From Verrucomicrobiota bacterium (GTDB taxonomy: Bacteria > Verrucomicrobiota > Verrucomicrobiia > Opitutales > Opitutaceae), in NCBI GenBank assembly GCA_019136515.1, contig JAGVUB010000158.1, forward strand, positions 1-64,000: a stretch of 64,000 nucleotides of DNA. The letters run 5' to 3'. Positions 53,345 through 61,512 of this stretch are shown here, piece after piece. Within the stretch, counting starts at the first letter, position 1. Each line of letters starts with the position of its first letter. The position numbers and the translations under genes were made by a program. The notes under the pieces are model-generated. The model was not told the origin of the DNA and did no database searches. It saw only the letters and a list, made by a program, of their open reading frames with translations.

Positions 53345-54001
53345 TCAGCTCTGCGTCCGCCCCGCGGACCACCGTGCGCTGCGCCGCACCAATGCAGCGT
53401 AGCCGGCATTCTCGAACGCCGCCGCGGTGTGCCCGGGCTGCAGATTCACCACGCGGCCCGCGCCACGCGCCAGCGCCCAACCGGCCGACCAGTGGCGCCC
53501 GGCCTGCTCGTAGCGGAGGAACGCACCAGCCTCCACGTCGGGCTCAAACTCGTACCTGTACGGTTCCTCCCGCATCGCAAAGCCGTCCAGCCCGACGGGG
53601 ATCGGGTGCGTGCCCACAAAACCGTACGGCATCGTCTCCTGCTCGGGATGTCCGGTGAACGCCGCGCCGAGCACCGGCCGCAGCCACGGGTGCTTCGCCC
53701 AGCAGATGCCGTTGTGCAGCACCAGCAGTCCGCCGCCGCGGTTCACGAAATCAATCAGCCCAGCCGCCGCGGCATCGGGCAGCACGGAGTCCCACACATC
53801 GGCATAGCCGACCACCAGCCGCACACCGGCCAGCCCGGACGTGAGTTCGCCGGTGTCCTCCGTGAAGCGGAGCGCAAAGTCGGCGTCGAGGATCGCGCGC
53901 AACGCCGGCTCGACGGCGCCGAGCGGGTGGTACGGCGCCACGCGGTTGCCGAACACGACCGCGCTCGGCGGTTTTCCGGTCTCCATTTCAGTGGCGATCA
54001 T
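53345..54001 (-). CDS. ThuA-like glutamine-amidotransferase-fold protein
   Basis: 218 residues from ATG 54001, or 213 from the ATG at 53986. The flavodoxin-like ThuA fold shows AVVFGNRVAPYHPLG, GVRLVVGYADVWDS, FVNRGGGLLVLHNGICW, HPIPVGLDGFAMREEPYRYEF and GRVVNLQPGHTAAAFENAGY. ThuA-type proteins occur in carbohydrate utilisation loci (the namesake in trehalose/sucrose use), but their reaction is not settled. No signal peptide. It lies at the right edge of the pectin region with REP elements on both sides. Confidence 0.8.
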   Translation of the reverse strand: MIATEMETGKPPSAVVFGNRVAPYHPLGAVEPALRAILDADFALRFTEDTGELTSGLAGVRLVVGYADVWDSVLPDAAAAGLIDFVNRGGGLLVLHNGICWAKHPWLRPVLGAAFTGHPEQETMPYGFVGTHPIPVGLDGFAMREEPYRYEFEPDVEAGAFLRYEQAGRHWSAGWALARGAGRVVNLQPGHTAAAFENAGYAALVRRSARWSAGRTQS

Positions 54002-54012
54002 GGAAGCGAACC

Positions 54013-54100
54013 GTAGGTCCAGTCTCCGACTGGACGCCAAAGGACGTGAGCCAGTGGCCATGTCTTGAGCCGGATGCGTCCGGTCGGAGACCGGACCTAC
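54013..54100. repeat. GTAGGTCCAG REP pair, copy 8
   Basis: Left arm GTAGGTCCAGTCTCCGACT, right arm GTCGGAGACCGGACCTAC, a short 88-bp copy just upstream of the ThuA-like start. Confidence 0.85.
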
Positions 54101-54191
54101 GCGATGAGCAGGCCAGTTGGCGGTTCCACCAGCGGTGCATGGCGGTTCGCTCACGGATTTCCGGCAATTGCGTGGTCACGGAGCGGCAGTT

Positions 54192-54914
54192 TCACCAGGG
54201 CAGGTCTTTGCCATGCAGATCGAAGTAGTCGGGGCGCTCGCCGGCCGGACACGTCGCGCGCTGCGCGATCGCAGCGAGCACGAGGCGCGCGGCCTCCTCC
54301 GGCTCGTACGTCGCTTTCTCGTTCTTCGCGCCATGCATGTACGAGCGGATGTAGCCGGGGTGCACCAGCATCGCGCGGCCGCCCAGCGGCAGCAGGCGCT
54401 TGTGGATGAGCGCGGCCTCCATGTTCAGCGCAGCCTTCGACATCGTGTAGCCGAACCAGCGGTCGCGCCAGTTCTGGCCGATGCTGCCGGCCTCGGAAGA
54501 GATGTTCACGAGCAGCTTCTCGCGCCCAGCGATCAGCAGACTCCACAGCTCATGCGTCACCCGCAGCGGGCCGATGGCATTGATCCGGATCGTCTCCAGC
54601 ACCTCGTTGGGATCGAACGGCGCATCGCCGACGGAAAACTCGATGTCGCCGAGGATGCCGGCGTTGTTGCACAGCACATCCACGCTCGACGTCAGCTCAC
54701 GAATTCGCCGCGCCGCCGCCGCGATGTTCGCGGCATCGCCAAGCTCCAACGGCACCAGCGACAGCCGCCCGGAAAAACGTTCGGCCAGCGGCCGGAGCAC
54801 CGCGTCCTTGTCGTCGCGGTAGGTCGCGATCACCCGGTCGCCAGCTTCCAGCGACAGCGCCGCCAACGCGTGGCCGAGCCCGCGGTCCGTTCCGGTGACG
54901 ACGACGGTTCTCAT
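54192..54914 (-). CDS. Short-chain dehydrogenase/reductase
   Basis: 240 residues. Classical SDR features: a nucleotide-binding N-terminus VVVTGTDRGLGHALA (TGxxxGxG), DVLCNNAGI (NNAG), a catalytic Ser in VNISSEAGSIG, and YTMSKAALN (YxxxK). The product is cytoplasmic and NAD(P)-dependent. The substrate cannot be assigned. It is separated from the ThuA-like gene by a REP pair and from opgH by 56 bp, so membership in either unit is unclear. Confidence 0.9.
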   Translation of the reverse strand: MRTVVVTGTDRGLGHALAALSLEAGDRVIATYRDDKDAVLRPLAERFSGRLSLVPLELGDAANIAAAARRIRELTSSVDVLCNNAGILGDIEFSVGDAPFDPNEVLETIRINAIGPLRVTHELWSLLIAGREKLLVNISSEAGSIGQNWRDRWFGYTMSKAALNMEAALIHKRLLPLGGRAMLVHPGYIRSYMHGAKNEKATYEPEEAARLVLAAIAQRATCPAGERPDYFDLHGKDLPW

Positions 54915-54970
54915 GCCGGTGGGTAGTTACGTGGTGGGCGACGCCGCGGTTTCACCCCGTGGCGCCGCGC

Positions 54971-57142
54971 TCATCGATAGAGCGCGGTGACCGGCTGGGC
55001 CGTGAGCACGTTGTACTGACGCACCGCGAGTTGCCACCAGTCGGCGAGCTCGGTCTGCGGGCGCCGCCAGAGCTCGCGGTGGAGCCACGTCATGCTCTCG
55101 GGGTCGAGCAGGAGCGCGCGTTTCTCGCGGGGCGTGAGCTTCTTCGGCCCCTCGCGCAGCAGCCGCTCGCGCAGCAGCAGAAAGTACTCGCGCGTGGCCG
55201 CCCCCGGGCGGCGCTGGCGCTGGAGCGAGACGTGGAGGGCGTTGATGTAGGGGTCGACCACCGCCTGCAGCAGGCCGTAGTCGTCGCGCAGCTCCTCGAT
55301 GGGCCGCATGTGCTGGTAGCACTCGGCGAGGTTCTTCTCGAGACGCCGCAATTCGTACGGCGGATGCGACTCCTCGGGAAAAAGGAATAGCCCCCAGCGC
55401 CGCGTAACCTCGCCGATCTTCGCGCTGCCCAGCAGGAGCGAGAGCGGGATCGCGAGCAACATCCCGGCCAGCACCGGACTGAGCCACCAGAAGAAGGAGC
55501 GCAGGACGACGTACGCCGAGATGCCCCAGACGATGCCGAAGACCGTCTGTCCCCAGTGCGTGAGGATGGCCTCGCGCCAGTCGTTGCCCTCGGCGTCGCG
55601 CCGCTGGGTGACCCAGCCCACGCCCTGCCCGAGCAGCGTGAACACGACGAATTTCGAGTGGAAGAGCATGTTGATCGGCGCGAGCAGCGACGAGAGCACG
55701 ACCTCGAGCACCGCGCTGAGCACCATGCGCAGCCGGCCGCCGTACGACGGCCGTCGGCCTTCCGGTCCCCATTGCACGATCACGCCGAGGATCTTCGGCA
55801 GGAAGAGCATCACGAGCGTGAGCCCGAAGAGCGCGAGGGTCTGCGGGACCTCGAAATAGTAGCCGAGGCCCTCGAGCACGAGCTCGTCGACCGGGCGCTG
55901 GTGGCCGGCGGTGACCTGATCGAACACGTGGATCGTGCTCAGCAGCAGGAAAAACAGCCACAGGGGCGAGGCCAGGTAGCCCATGATGCCCATGAACAGA
56001 TGCAAGCGGCTGGCCCCGCGCAGGCCCTTGGCGAAGAGCAACCATGAGTGCTGCAGGTTGCCCTGGCACCAGCGGCGGTCGCGTTTGGCGCTGTCGATCA
56101 CCGAGGGCGGGCCCTCCTCGAAACTGCCGTCGAGATCGTAGGCGAGCCACACGCTCCAGCCCGCGCGGGCCATCAGCGCGGCCTCGACAAAGTCGTGGCT
56201 GAGGATGCGCCCGCCGAACGGCTCCGTCCCGGGCAGATCGGGCAGGCTGCAGTGCTCCATGAACTGCGCGGTGCGGATCACCGCGTTGTGTCCCCAGAAA
56301 TTACCCTCGCCCTGCTGCCAGTAGTTCAGGCCGGCGAGGAAGACCGGGCTGTAGAGCCGGTTGGCGAACTGCTGAAGGCGGGCGAAGAGCGTCTCGCCCC
56401 GGATCAGCCGCGGCACGCTCTGGAGGATGCCCACCTTCGGGTTGCGCTCCATCAGCTGCACCATCCGGACCAGCGCGCGCCCGGTCATGATGCTGTCGGC
56501 GTCGAGCACGGCGAAGTAGCGGTACTTGCTGCCCCAGCGACGGAGGAAGTCGGCCACGTTGCCGCTCTTCTTGTTTATCCCCTGCCGGCGTTTGCGGTAG
56601 AAGATGCGGCCGAAGCCGCCCACCTGTTTGCACAACTCGACCCAGGCGAGCTCCTCCTGGATCCATTTGTTGGGGTCGGAGGTGTCGCTGAGGATGAAGA
56701 AGTCGAAGTGCGCCAGCTTGCCCGTCTCCTCCAGCGAGCGGTAGATCACGCGCAGCCCCTCGAACACCCGGCTGGAGTCCTCGTTGCACACTGGCATGAC
56801 GATCGCCGTCGGCCCGAGCGGGGCGTCGGCGTCGTCGAGCGGCAGCGTGCGCTGGATGCGCCGCAGGTCGCCGCCGCGGTTGAGCACGTAGAAGCCGAAC
56901 AGCGCGTGCCCGAAGCCGGTGGCGACATGCGCGAACAGGATGACGAACAGCGCGAGCACCACCCACTCGATCGGGCTCATGTGCCCGGGCCGCGCGCCGC
57001 TGTTCCAGAGCAGATCGGCCATGAACCACGCCGCCAGGGTGGTGAGCAGGAAGATCGTCGTGAAGAAGAGGAAACGCCGTTTCACCACGCGGCGGCGGTC
57101 GAACCGGTCGGCGACGAAGAGGGTGGGAGCGGAGGCGGGCAT
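54971..57142 (-). CDS. opgH: Osmoregulated periplasmic glucan glucosyltransferase
   Basis: Inner-membrane GT2 enzyme that polymerises beta-1,2-glucan from UDP-glucose for export to the periplasm. 723 residues. Two N-terminal membrane helices (FLFFTTIFLLTTLAAWFM; WVVLALFVILFAHVATGFG) come first. The cytoplasmic GT2 domain follows with FFILSDTSDPNKW, AVLDADSIMTG near residue 212, LSHDFVEAALMARAGW, and the QxxRW-type RRWCQGN near 354. Further helices come after it. It is shorter than Escherichia coli OpgH (about 847), mainly at the N-terminus. It is the last gene of the ribE-udg-opgG-orf208-opgH unit, 4 bp after orf208. Confidence 0.95.
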   Translation of the reverse strand: MPASAPTLFVADRFDRRRVVKRRFLFFTTIFLLTTLAAWFMADLLWNSGARPGHMSPIEWVVLALFVILFAHVATGFGHALFGFYVLNRGGDLRRIQRTLPLDDADAPLGPTAIVMPVCNEDSSRVFEGLRVIYRSLEETGKLAHFDFFILSDTSDPNKWIQEELAWVELCKQVGGFGRIFYRKRRQGINKKSGNVADFLRRWGSKYRYFAVLDADSIMTGRALVRMVQLMERNPKVGILQSVPRLIRGETLFARLQQFANRLYSPVFLAGLNYWQQGEGNFWGHNAVIRTAQFMEHCSLPDLPGTEPFGGRILSHDFVEAALMARAGWSVWLAYDLDGSFEEGPPSVIDSAKRDRRWCQGNLQHSWLLFAKGLRGASRLHLFMGIMGYLASPLWLFFLLLSTIHVFDQVTAGHQRPVDELVLEGLGYYFEVPQTLALFGLTLVMLFLPKILGVIVQWGPEGRRPSYGGRLRMVLSAVLEVVLSSLLAPINMLFHSKFVVFTLLGQGVGWVTQRRDAEGNDWREAILTHWGQTVFGIVWGISAYVVLRSFFWWLSPVLAGMLLAIPLSLLLGSAKIGEVTRRWGLFLFPEESHPPYELRRLEKNLAECYQHMRPIEELRDDYGLLQAVVDPYINALHVSLQRQRRPGAATREYFLLLRERLLREGPKKLTPREKRALLLDPESMTWLHRELWRRPQTELADWWQLAVRQYNVLTAQPVTALYR

Positions 57143-57146
57143 GGTC

Positions 57147-57773
57147 TCAGCGTCGGGTGAGGGCGAACACCGCGGCCATCACCGCGGCAAACAGCGCCCA
57201 CAGCAGCAGCAGGCGGATCAACGGCCAGCGCTCGAGCGTGTCGAGCGTGTCGCCCGCGGCCTCGGGCAACACCCCGAGATCGATCTCGCGCGGCACCATG
57301 TTGGAGACGGCGAGGTCGGGACCGGCCTGCAGCGCGCTCTTCTCCATCGCGATTCGCGCCTCGCCGGGCGTGTGCTCCTCGTCGAGGAAGGCGTAGGGCC
57401 AGCGCGTGGGCAGGTCGCTGAGCAGCATCGCCACGCGCGCCTGCGCGGCGAGCCGGTCGTGCGGCAACCCCTCCGCCTTGAGCTGCGCGGCGAACCACGC
57501 CTGCATGATCCGATCGATCTCCTCGGCGGCCAGCACCACCGGGTCGAGTGCGGGATTCGCCTCGTGGCGGTGGGCGGCGCACTCGAGCACGCGCTCGATC
57601 ACCCGGCTCTGGTGCAGCCGGTTGTGGATGCGGTGCGCGCGCAGATAGTCCTCGACGCGCACATACGCCGCGTTCCATTGGTCGAGCGTGCCGGTGCGCG
57701 GCTGGAAGCCGCTCAGCCGCGACAGGCCGGGCCGGAAGTCGCTCGTCGGGGGACTGACGGCTTCGTCGCTCAA
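57147..57773 (-). CDS. Unknown tail-anchored protein between opgG and opgH
   Basis: 208 residues. No ATG gives a sensible start; a TTG at 57773 overlaps the opgG stop as TTGA, so translation probably reinitiates there. The first 45 residues are polar (SDEAVSPPTSDFRPG). Residues 45-150 are helical (AYVRVEDYLRAHRIHNRLHQ, EEIDRIMQAWFAAQL), and a single hydrophobic segment near the C-terminus (PLIRLLLLWALFAAVMAAVF) suggests a tail anchor. I do not recognise the family. The position implies a role in glucan synthesis, perhaps linking OpgG and OpgH, but that is inference. Confidence 0.75.
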   Translation of the reverse strand: MSDEAVSPPTSDFRPGLSRLSGFQPRTGTLDQWNAAYVRVEDYLRAHRIHNRLHQSRVIERVLECAAHRHEANPALDPVVLAAEEIDRIMQAWFAAQLKAEGLPHDRLAAQARVAMLLSDLPTRWPYAFLDEEHTPGEARIAMEKSALQAGPDLAVSNMVPREIDLGVLPEAAGDTLDTLERWPLIRLLLLWALFAAVMAAVFALTRR

Positions 57774-59356
57774 GGCTGCCAGCGATAGCTCCAAGTCTCG
57801 GTCAGGACGTTGTCGTCCTTGCGCAGGAACGCCCGCAGCTCGACCGGTTTGCCGCTGCCGTCGGGCTTGAGCTCGAAGGCCAGCCGCCAGCTGTAGTCGT
57901 TGCTGTTGCGCTGCGTGTTGACCCCCTCGAGCGTCGCGCCGGCGCCGACCGAGACGACGCCCTCGACCCCTTCGCCCTGCCGGCCCAGCACCGGTCCGGC
58001 AAAGTCGACGACAAAGCGCTTCAGGTCGGGTCGACCCATCACGGTCGAGGGCCGGGTGGCGATGGTGTAGCCGGCCGGCGGGCGCTTGCCCAGGTCGGTG
58101 AGCCAATGCAGGTCGTACTCGAATTCGTAGGGCTCGCCGATCGCCGGGCATTTCTCGGGCGACCAGAAAGCGACGATGTTGTCCATCGTCTCGTCGGGCG
58201 TCGGCAGCTCGGTCAACACCACGGAGCCGCGGCCCCAGTCGCCGACCGGCTCGACCCACACGCTCGGGCGTTGGTGGTAATGGGCCTCGAGGTCCTGGTA
58301 GTGGTCGAAGTTGCGGTCGCGCTGGAGCAGGCCGAAGCCGCGCACGTTCTCCGCGGCGAGGTAGGCCATGGTGACCTGCTTCGGGTTGTCGACCGGGCGC
58401 CAGAGCCACTCGCCGGTGCTGTGCAGCACCAGCAGGCCGTCGGAGTCGTGCACCTCGGGACGGTAGTCGCCGTTGGTGGTGCCGGAGTTCTCGCCGTGCC
58501 AGAACATGCTGGAGAAGGGCGCCAGCCCGAGCAGGCCGATCGGCTCGCGCAGGTAGAGCGTGGCGCGCACCCGCATCGTCGTGTCGTTGCCGGGTTTGAT
58601 CGCGAAGCGGTACGCGCCGGTTACGCGCCTGCTGTCCATCAGCGCGTAAACCACGACCTCCTTCGCGTCGGGCGTGGGTCGCTCCAGCCAGAACTCGCGG
58701 AAGACGGGGAACTCCTCGCCGGAGGGAGCCGCGGTGTCGACCGCCAGGCCGCGAGCCGACAGGCCGTAGTGCTGGCCCTTGCCCAAGGCGCGGAAGTAGC
58801 TCGCGCCGAGGAACACCGCCAGCTCGTCGAGGTATTCGGGGCGGTTGAGCGCGTAATGGATGCGGAAGCCCGCATAGCCCATGTCGCGCGGGATCGACTC
58901 GTTGAAGCTGTTCTTCCCGTAGTCGAAGAACCGCCGGCTGAAGGGGAAGGGGATCTCGCGCTTCCCGTCGAGCTCGTGGATCTGCACCGTCTCGTGAAAC
59001 AGCCAGCCCGGGTGGAAGAACTGCACCTGGAACGGCAGCTGGTCCTCGCGCCAGAGCGAGCGGTCGGTGCGGAAGCGGATGTCGCGGTGCTGGTCGTAGT
59101 TGATCTTCGGCGGCAGCAGCCAGTCGGGCACGCGGGTGGGCGGCCGCTCGAACGGCTTCGCGGCGAGGTTCTTCGCGCGGTACTGCAGCTCCTGATAGTC
59201 GAAGCCGTAGTCCCCGCTCGCGGGCAGGGCGGCGGGCACGAGGGCCAGCAGCACGAGGGCCGCACAGGCGACCAACGGCCGGCGGCGGGGAGCGCGGGCG
59301 ACTTCGTTTCGGGCCGAACCGGGGGTGACGGCGGCGGGCGACGGGAGTGAGTTCAT
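57770..59356 (-). CDS. opgG: Glucan biosynthesis protein G
   Basis: Periplasmic protein needed to build or branch osmoregulated periplasmic glucans. 528 residues with a long signal region (RRRPLVACAALVLLALVPAALPAS). The MdoG beta-sandwich is recognisable: YGFDYQELQYRAKNLAAKPF, YDQHRDIRFRTDRSLW, GYAGFRIHYALN, LGASYFRALGKGQHYGLSARGLAVDTA, WLERPTPDAKEVVVYALMDS, GEWLWRPVDNP and FGLLQRDRNFDHYQDLEA. The start overlaps the stop of the uracil-DNA glycosylase gene (ATGA) and its stop overlaps the next gene's TTG. Confidence 0.95.
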   Translation of the reverse strand: MNSLPSPAAVTPGSARNEVARAPRRRPLVACAALVLLALVPAALPASGDYGFDYQELQYRAKNLAAKPFERPPTRVPDWLLPPKINYDQHRDIRFRTDRSLWREDQLPFQVQFFHPGWLFHETVQIHELDGKREIPFPFSRRFFDYGKNSFNESIPRDMGYAGFRIHYALNRPEYLDELAVFLGASYFRALGKGQHYGLSARGLAVDTAAPSGEEFPVFREFWLERPTPDAKEVVVYALMDSRRVTGAYRFAIKPGNDTTMRVRATLYLREPIGLLGLAPFSSMFWHGENSGTTNGDYRPEVHDSDGLLVLHSTGEWLWRPVDNPKQVTMAYLAAENVRGFGLLQRDRNFDHYQDLEAHYHQRPSVWVEPVGDWGRGSVVLTELPTPDETMDNIVAFWSPEKCPAIGEPYEFEYDLHWLTDLGKRPPAGYTIATRPSTVMGRPDLKRFVVDFAGPVLGRQGEGVEGVVSVGAGATLEGVNTQRNSNDYSWRLAFELKPDGSGKPVELRAFLRKDDNVLTETWSYRWQP

Positions 59357-60390
59357 CGTTCGAGGAAGAAATTGCGCTGACGCTCGCTGATCGGCAACGG
59401 CGCGCGCTCCATGACCTTCAGCAGGTCCTCCCAGACCACGCGCTTGGCGCGGTTGGAGTTGTTCCGGAGCAGATACGACGGGTGGTAGGTGACCATCACC
59501 GGGCGACCGGCGAAGCTGTGCCAGCGCCCGCGGATCTCGCCCAGCGCCTTGAAGCTGCCCGCGCCGAGCAGGCCCGCGGAGGCCGTCGCGCCCAGCGCCA
59601 CGATCACCTCCGGCTGCACAATCTCCAGCTGCGCCTTCAGGTACGGCAGGCAGTAGGCCATCTCCTCGGCCGTCGGCGGGCGGTTGCCGATCTGCTCGAC
59701 GCCGGGCGGCGTCGGCATCTCCGGCCGCCAGTTCATGATGTTGCCGATGTAGACCTGGCCGCGGTCGACACCCATCGCCTTGATCATCTTGGTGAGGAGC
59801 TGCCCGGCCGCGCCCACGAACGGCTCGCCCTGCACCTCCTCGTCGGCGCCCGGCGCCTCGCCGCAGAAAAAGATCTTCGCATCCAACGTTCCGACACCGA
59901 GCACGACCTTCTTGCCCGGTCGCACGTGTGCGCGGCAGACCGGGTCGTTCTCGACCTTGTCCTTCAACCACGCCCATCGCGTGGCCTTGTCGCCCTCGGG
60001 CAGCGTGAACACGGGCGCGGGCGGGATCGCCGCCCCCTCCTGCGCCGGCGCGATCTTCAGCGCCGGCTTGGCCGCCGATGCGCTGTCGCCGAACAATGCC
60101 GCGCCGCGCTCCTTGCGGGCCGGCTCCCGGATGGGTTCCGGCTCCGCCGCCGCCGGCGCACGCCGCACGAAGGAGGCACCGTCATCGGGCTTCGCGACCG
60201 CCGGCCGCGAGATCGGAGACTCGGGCGGAACAGGCGCTCCGGCCTCGCCCGCCGCGCCGCGGTTCTGCGCGGCCACCGCCGCGCGCAGGGCGACCAGCGT
60301 ATCCTCGCCGACGGCGACAGTCTTGTCGCCGGCCGTCTTGCGGCGCCGAAGCTCCTCGGCCACCGCGAGCAGTTGTTCACGCAACGCCAT
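59353..60390 (-). CDS. Uracil-DNA glycosylase family 4-like, without iron-sulfur ligands
   Basis: Removes uracil from DNA to start base-excision repair. 345 residues: a 120-residue Ala/Pro-rich N-terminal extension, then the glycosylase domain with GEAPGADEEVQGEPFVGAAG, YIGNIMNWRPE and the C-terminal YHPSYLLRNNSNR. Family 4 enzymes bind a 4Fe-4S cluster through four Cys. Here the expected CxxC reads CRAH and the KCRPP Cys is replaced (NWRPE), leaving too few ligands. It may be a cluster-less branch. It is sandwiched between ribE (3-bp gap) and opgG (4-bp overlap), an odd but tight operon. Confidence 0.88.
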   Translation of the reverse strand: MALREQLLAVAEELRRRKTAGDKTVAVGEDTLVALRAAVAAQNRGAAGEAGAPVPPESPISRPAVAKPDDGASFVRRAPAAAEPEPIREPARKERGAALFGDSASAAKPALKIAPAQEGAAIPPAPVFTLPEGDKATRWAWLKDKVENDPVCRAHVRPGKKVVLGVGTLDAKIFFCGEAPGADEEVQGEPFVGAAGQLLTKMIKAMGVDRGQVYIGNIMNWRPEMPTPPGVEQIGNRPPTAEEMAYCLPYLKAQLEIVQPEVIVALGATASAGLLGAGSFKALGEIRGRWHSFAGRPVMVTYHPSYLLRNNSNRAKRVVWEDLLKVMERAPLPISERQRNFFLER

Positions 60391-60393
60391 GGC

Positions 60394-60975
60394 TCAGTTC
60401 TGCCAAATCGGCTTCACCGGCACGGCCGGCGGGGGGCCGCCCGCCGCCTCCGCGCGCAACGCCAGCAGCCGGTCCACGTACTTGGCCAGCATGTCGAACT
60501 CGAGATTCACCCGGTCGCCCTCGGTCACCTCGACCACCGTCAACGACACGCCGTCGACCGCGATGCTGCCCTTCGGCACAAGCAGGCCGCGGTGCTGCGC
60601 CGGGTAGCGAACCCGCAGATACCGGTCGGCCCCGCGCGGCTCGAGCACGGCGATCTCGCCCGGGCCGTCGACATGGCCCGTCACGAAATGCCCGCCCATC
60701 TTGCCGTCGGGCCGCAGGCTGCGCTCGAGGTTCACCACCCCGCCCGCACCGACCTGCGCGATGTTGGTCAGGCGCACCGTCTCCTCGAGCAGGTCGAAGC
60801 TCAGCCGGTTGCCCGCGAGGGCGACGACGGTCAGGCAACAGCCGTTCACGGCGATGCTGTCGCCGACGTTCGTGCCCGGCACGACCAGCGCCGCCTCGAC
60901 CACGAGGCGCCAGGCGGCGGCCTGGTGCTCGAAGGAAACGACGCGTCCGACTTCTTCGACGATCCCGGTGAACAT
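60394..60975 (-). CDS. ribE: Riboflavin synthase, alpha chain
   Basis: Converts two 6,7-dimethyl-8-ribityllumazine molecules to riboflavin. 193 residues, the family norm, with the invariant start [12 protein letters not shown] and two lumazine-binding repeats: [14 protein letters not shown] ... [11 protein letters not shown] and [15 protein letters not shown] ... [13 protein letters not shown]. The ATG at 60975 gives the canonical N-terminus. No FMN riboswitch consensus is seen upstream. It is the first gene of the ribE-udg-opgG-orf208-opgH unit. Confidence 0.96.
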   Translation of the reverse strand: MFTGIVEEVGRVVSFEHQAAAWRLVVEAALVVPGTNVGDSIAVNGCCLTVVALAGNRLSFDLLEETVRLTNIAQVGAGGVVNLERSLRPDGKMGGHFVTGHVDGPGEIAVLEPRGADRYLRVRYPAQHRGLLVPKGSIAVDGVSLTVVEVTEGDRVNLEFDMLAKYVDRLLALRAEAAGGPPPAVPVKPIWQN

Positions 60976-61102
60976 GGGCGACGAGCATCGGCCTCCCCCG
61001 CGCCCCCGCAATCGATTTCTGGCGCCCCCACCGGCCGCCGAAATCCGCGCAGCAGAGTTAACCGACCTGACTGCGCACCCTGTCCCCTACCCTCTGGCGT
61101 CC

Positions 61103-61187
61103 GCCCGCGATCAGCGGGCGCCCCCCCCACCTTCCCTGCGGCGATCAGCCGCAGGACACCTTCAAGGCTTCGCCCATTGGCGAAGCC
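61103..61187. repeat. Three consecutive hairpins, two sharing the loop GATCA
   Basis: GCCCGC-GATCA-GCGGGC (61103-61119), CTGCGGC-GATCA-GCCGCAG (61136-61154) and GGCTTCGCC-CATT-GGCGAAGCC (61166-61187). All stems are perfect. They lie between the SafE-like stop and ribE on the same strand. Confidence 0.75.
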
Positions 61188-61274
61188 CATCAGTGGTTCA
61201 CCCTCTCCGGGAAAGCACGCGTGCAAAACCTGGAACTCACGAACTCAGGAATCCGAGTTCCGGAGAAGGGAACC

Positions 61275-61294
61275 GCTCTGCCGTACGGCAGAGC
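61275..61294. repeat. 20-bp perfect palindrome
   Basis: GCTCTGCCGTACGGCAGAGC, an extended variant of the 18-bp dyad. Confidence 0.85.
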
Positions 61295-61512
61295 GCACTG
61301 CATGGTTTCCCGAGAACCCAGCGCCACACCGGCAGCCAAGATGGCTCCTCTCCGTTCCTGATTTCCTGATTTCCACATTCCTCTCCGGAACCCGCCCACC
61401 GTCTCCCTCCTTCCGTCCACTGGCCACCGGCAACCGGCTACCGCCCACAGCCCCCCGCCAACCATCGGCCATCTGCCTTCCGCCATCGTCCTTCCTCCTT
61501 CAGCCTTCCCTC

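Larger units (their letters stand above)
60976..61512. other. 537-bp intergenic region with hairpins and repeats
   Basis: No gene. It holds three consecutive perfect hairpins at 61103-61187, a 20-bp palindrome at 61275-61294, CTGATTTCC repeats near 61359, and heptanucleotide units at 61411-61450. The ribE promoter must lie here but was not identified. No FMN riboswitch could be matched. Confidence 0.6.

Noticed and set aside
60976-61300. FMN riboswitch upstream of ribE
   Set aside because: Hairpins are present but none of the conserved RFN core sequence could be matched.
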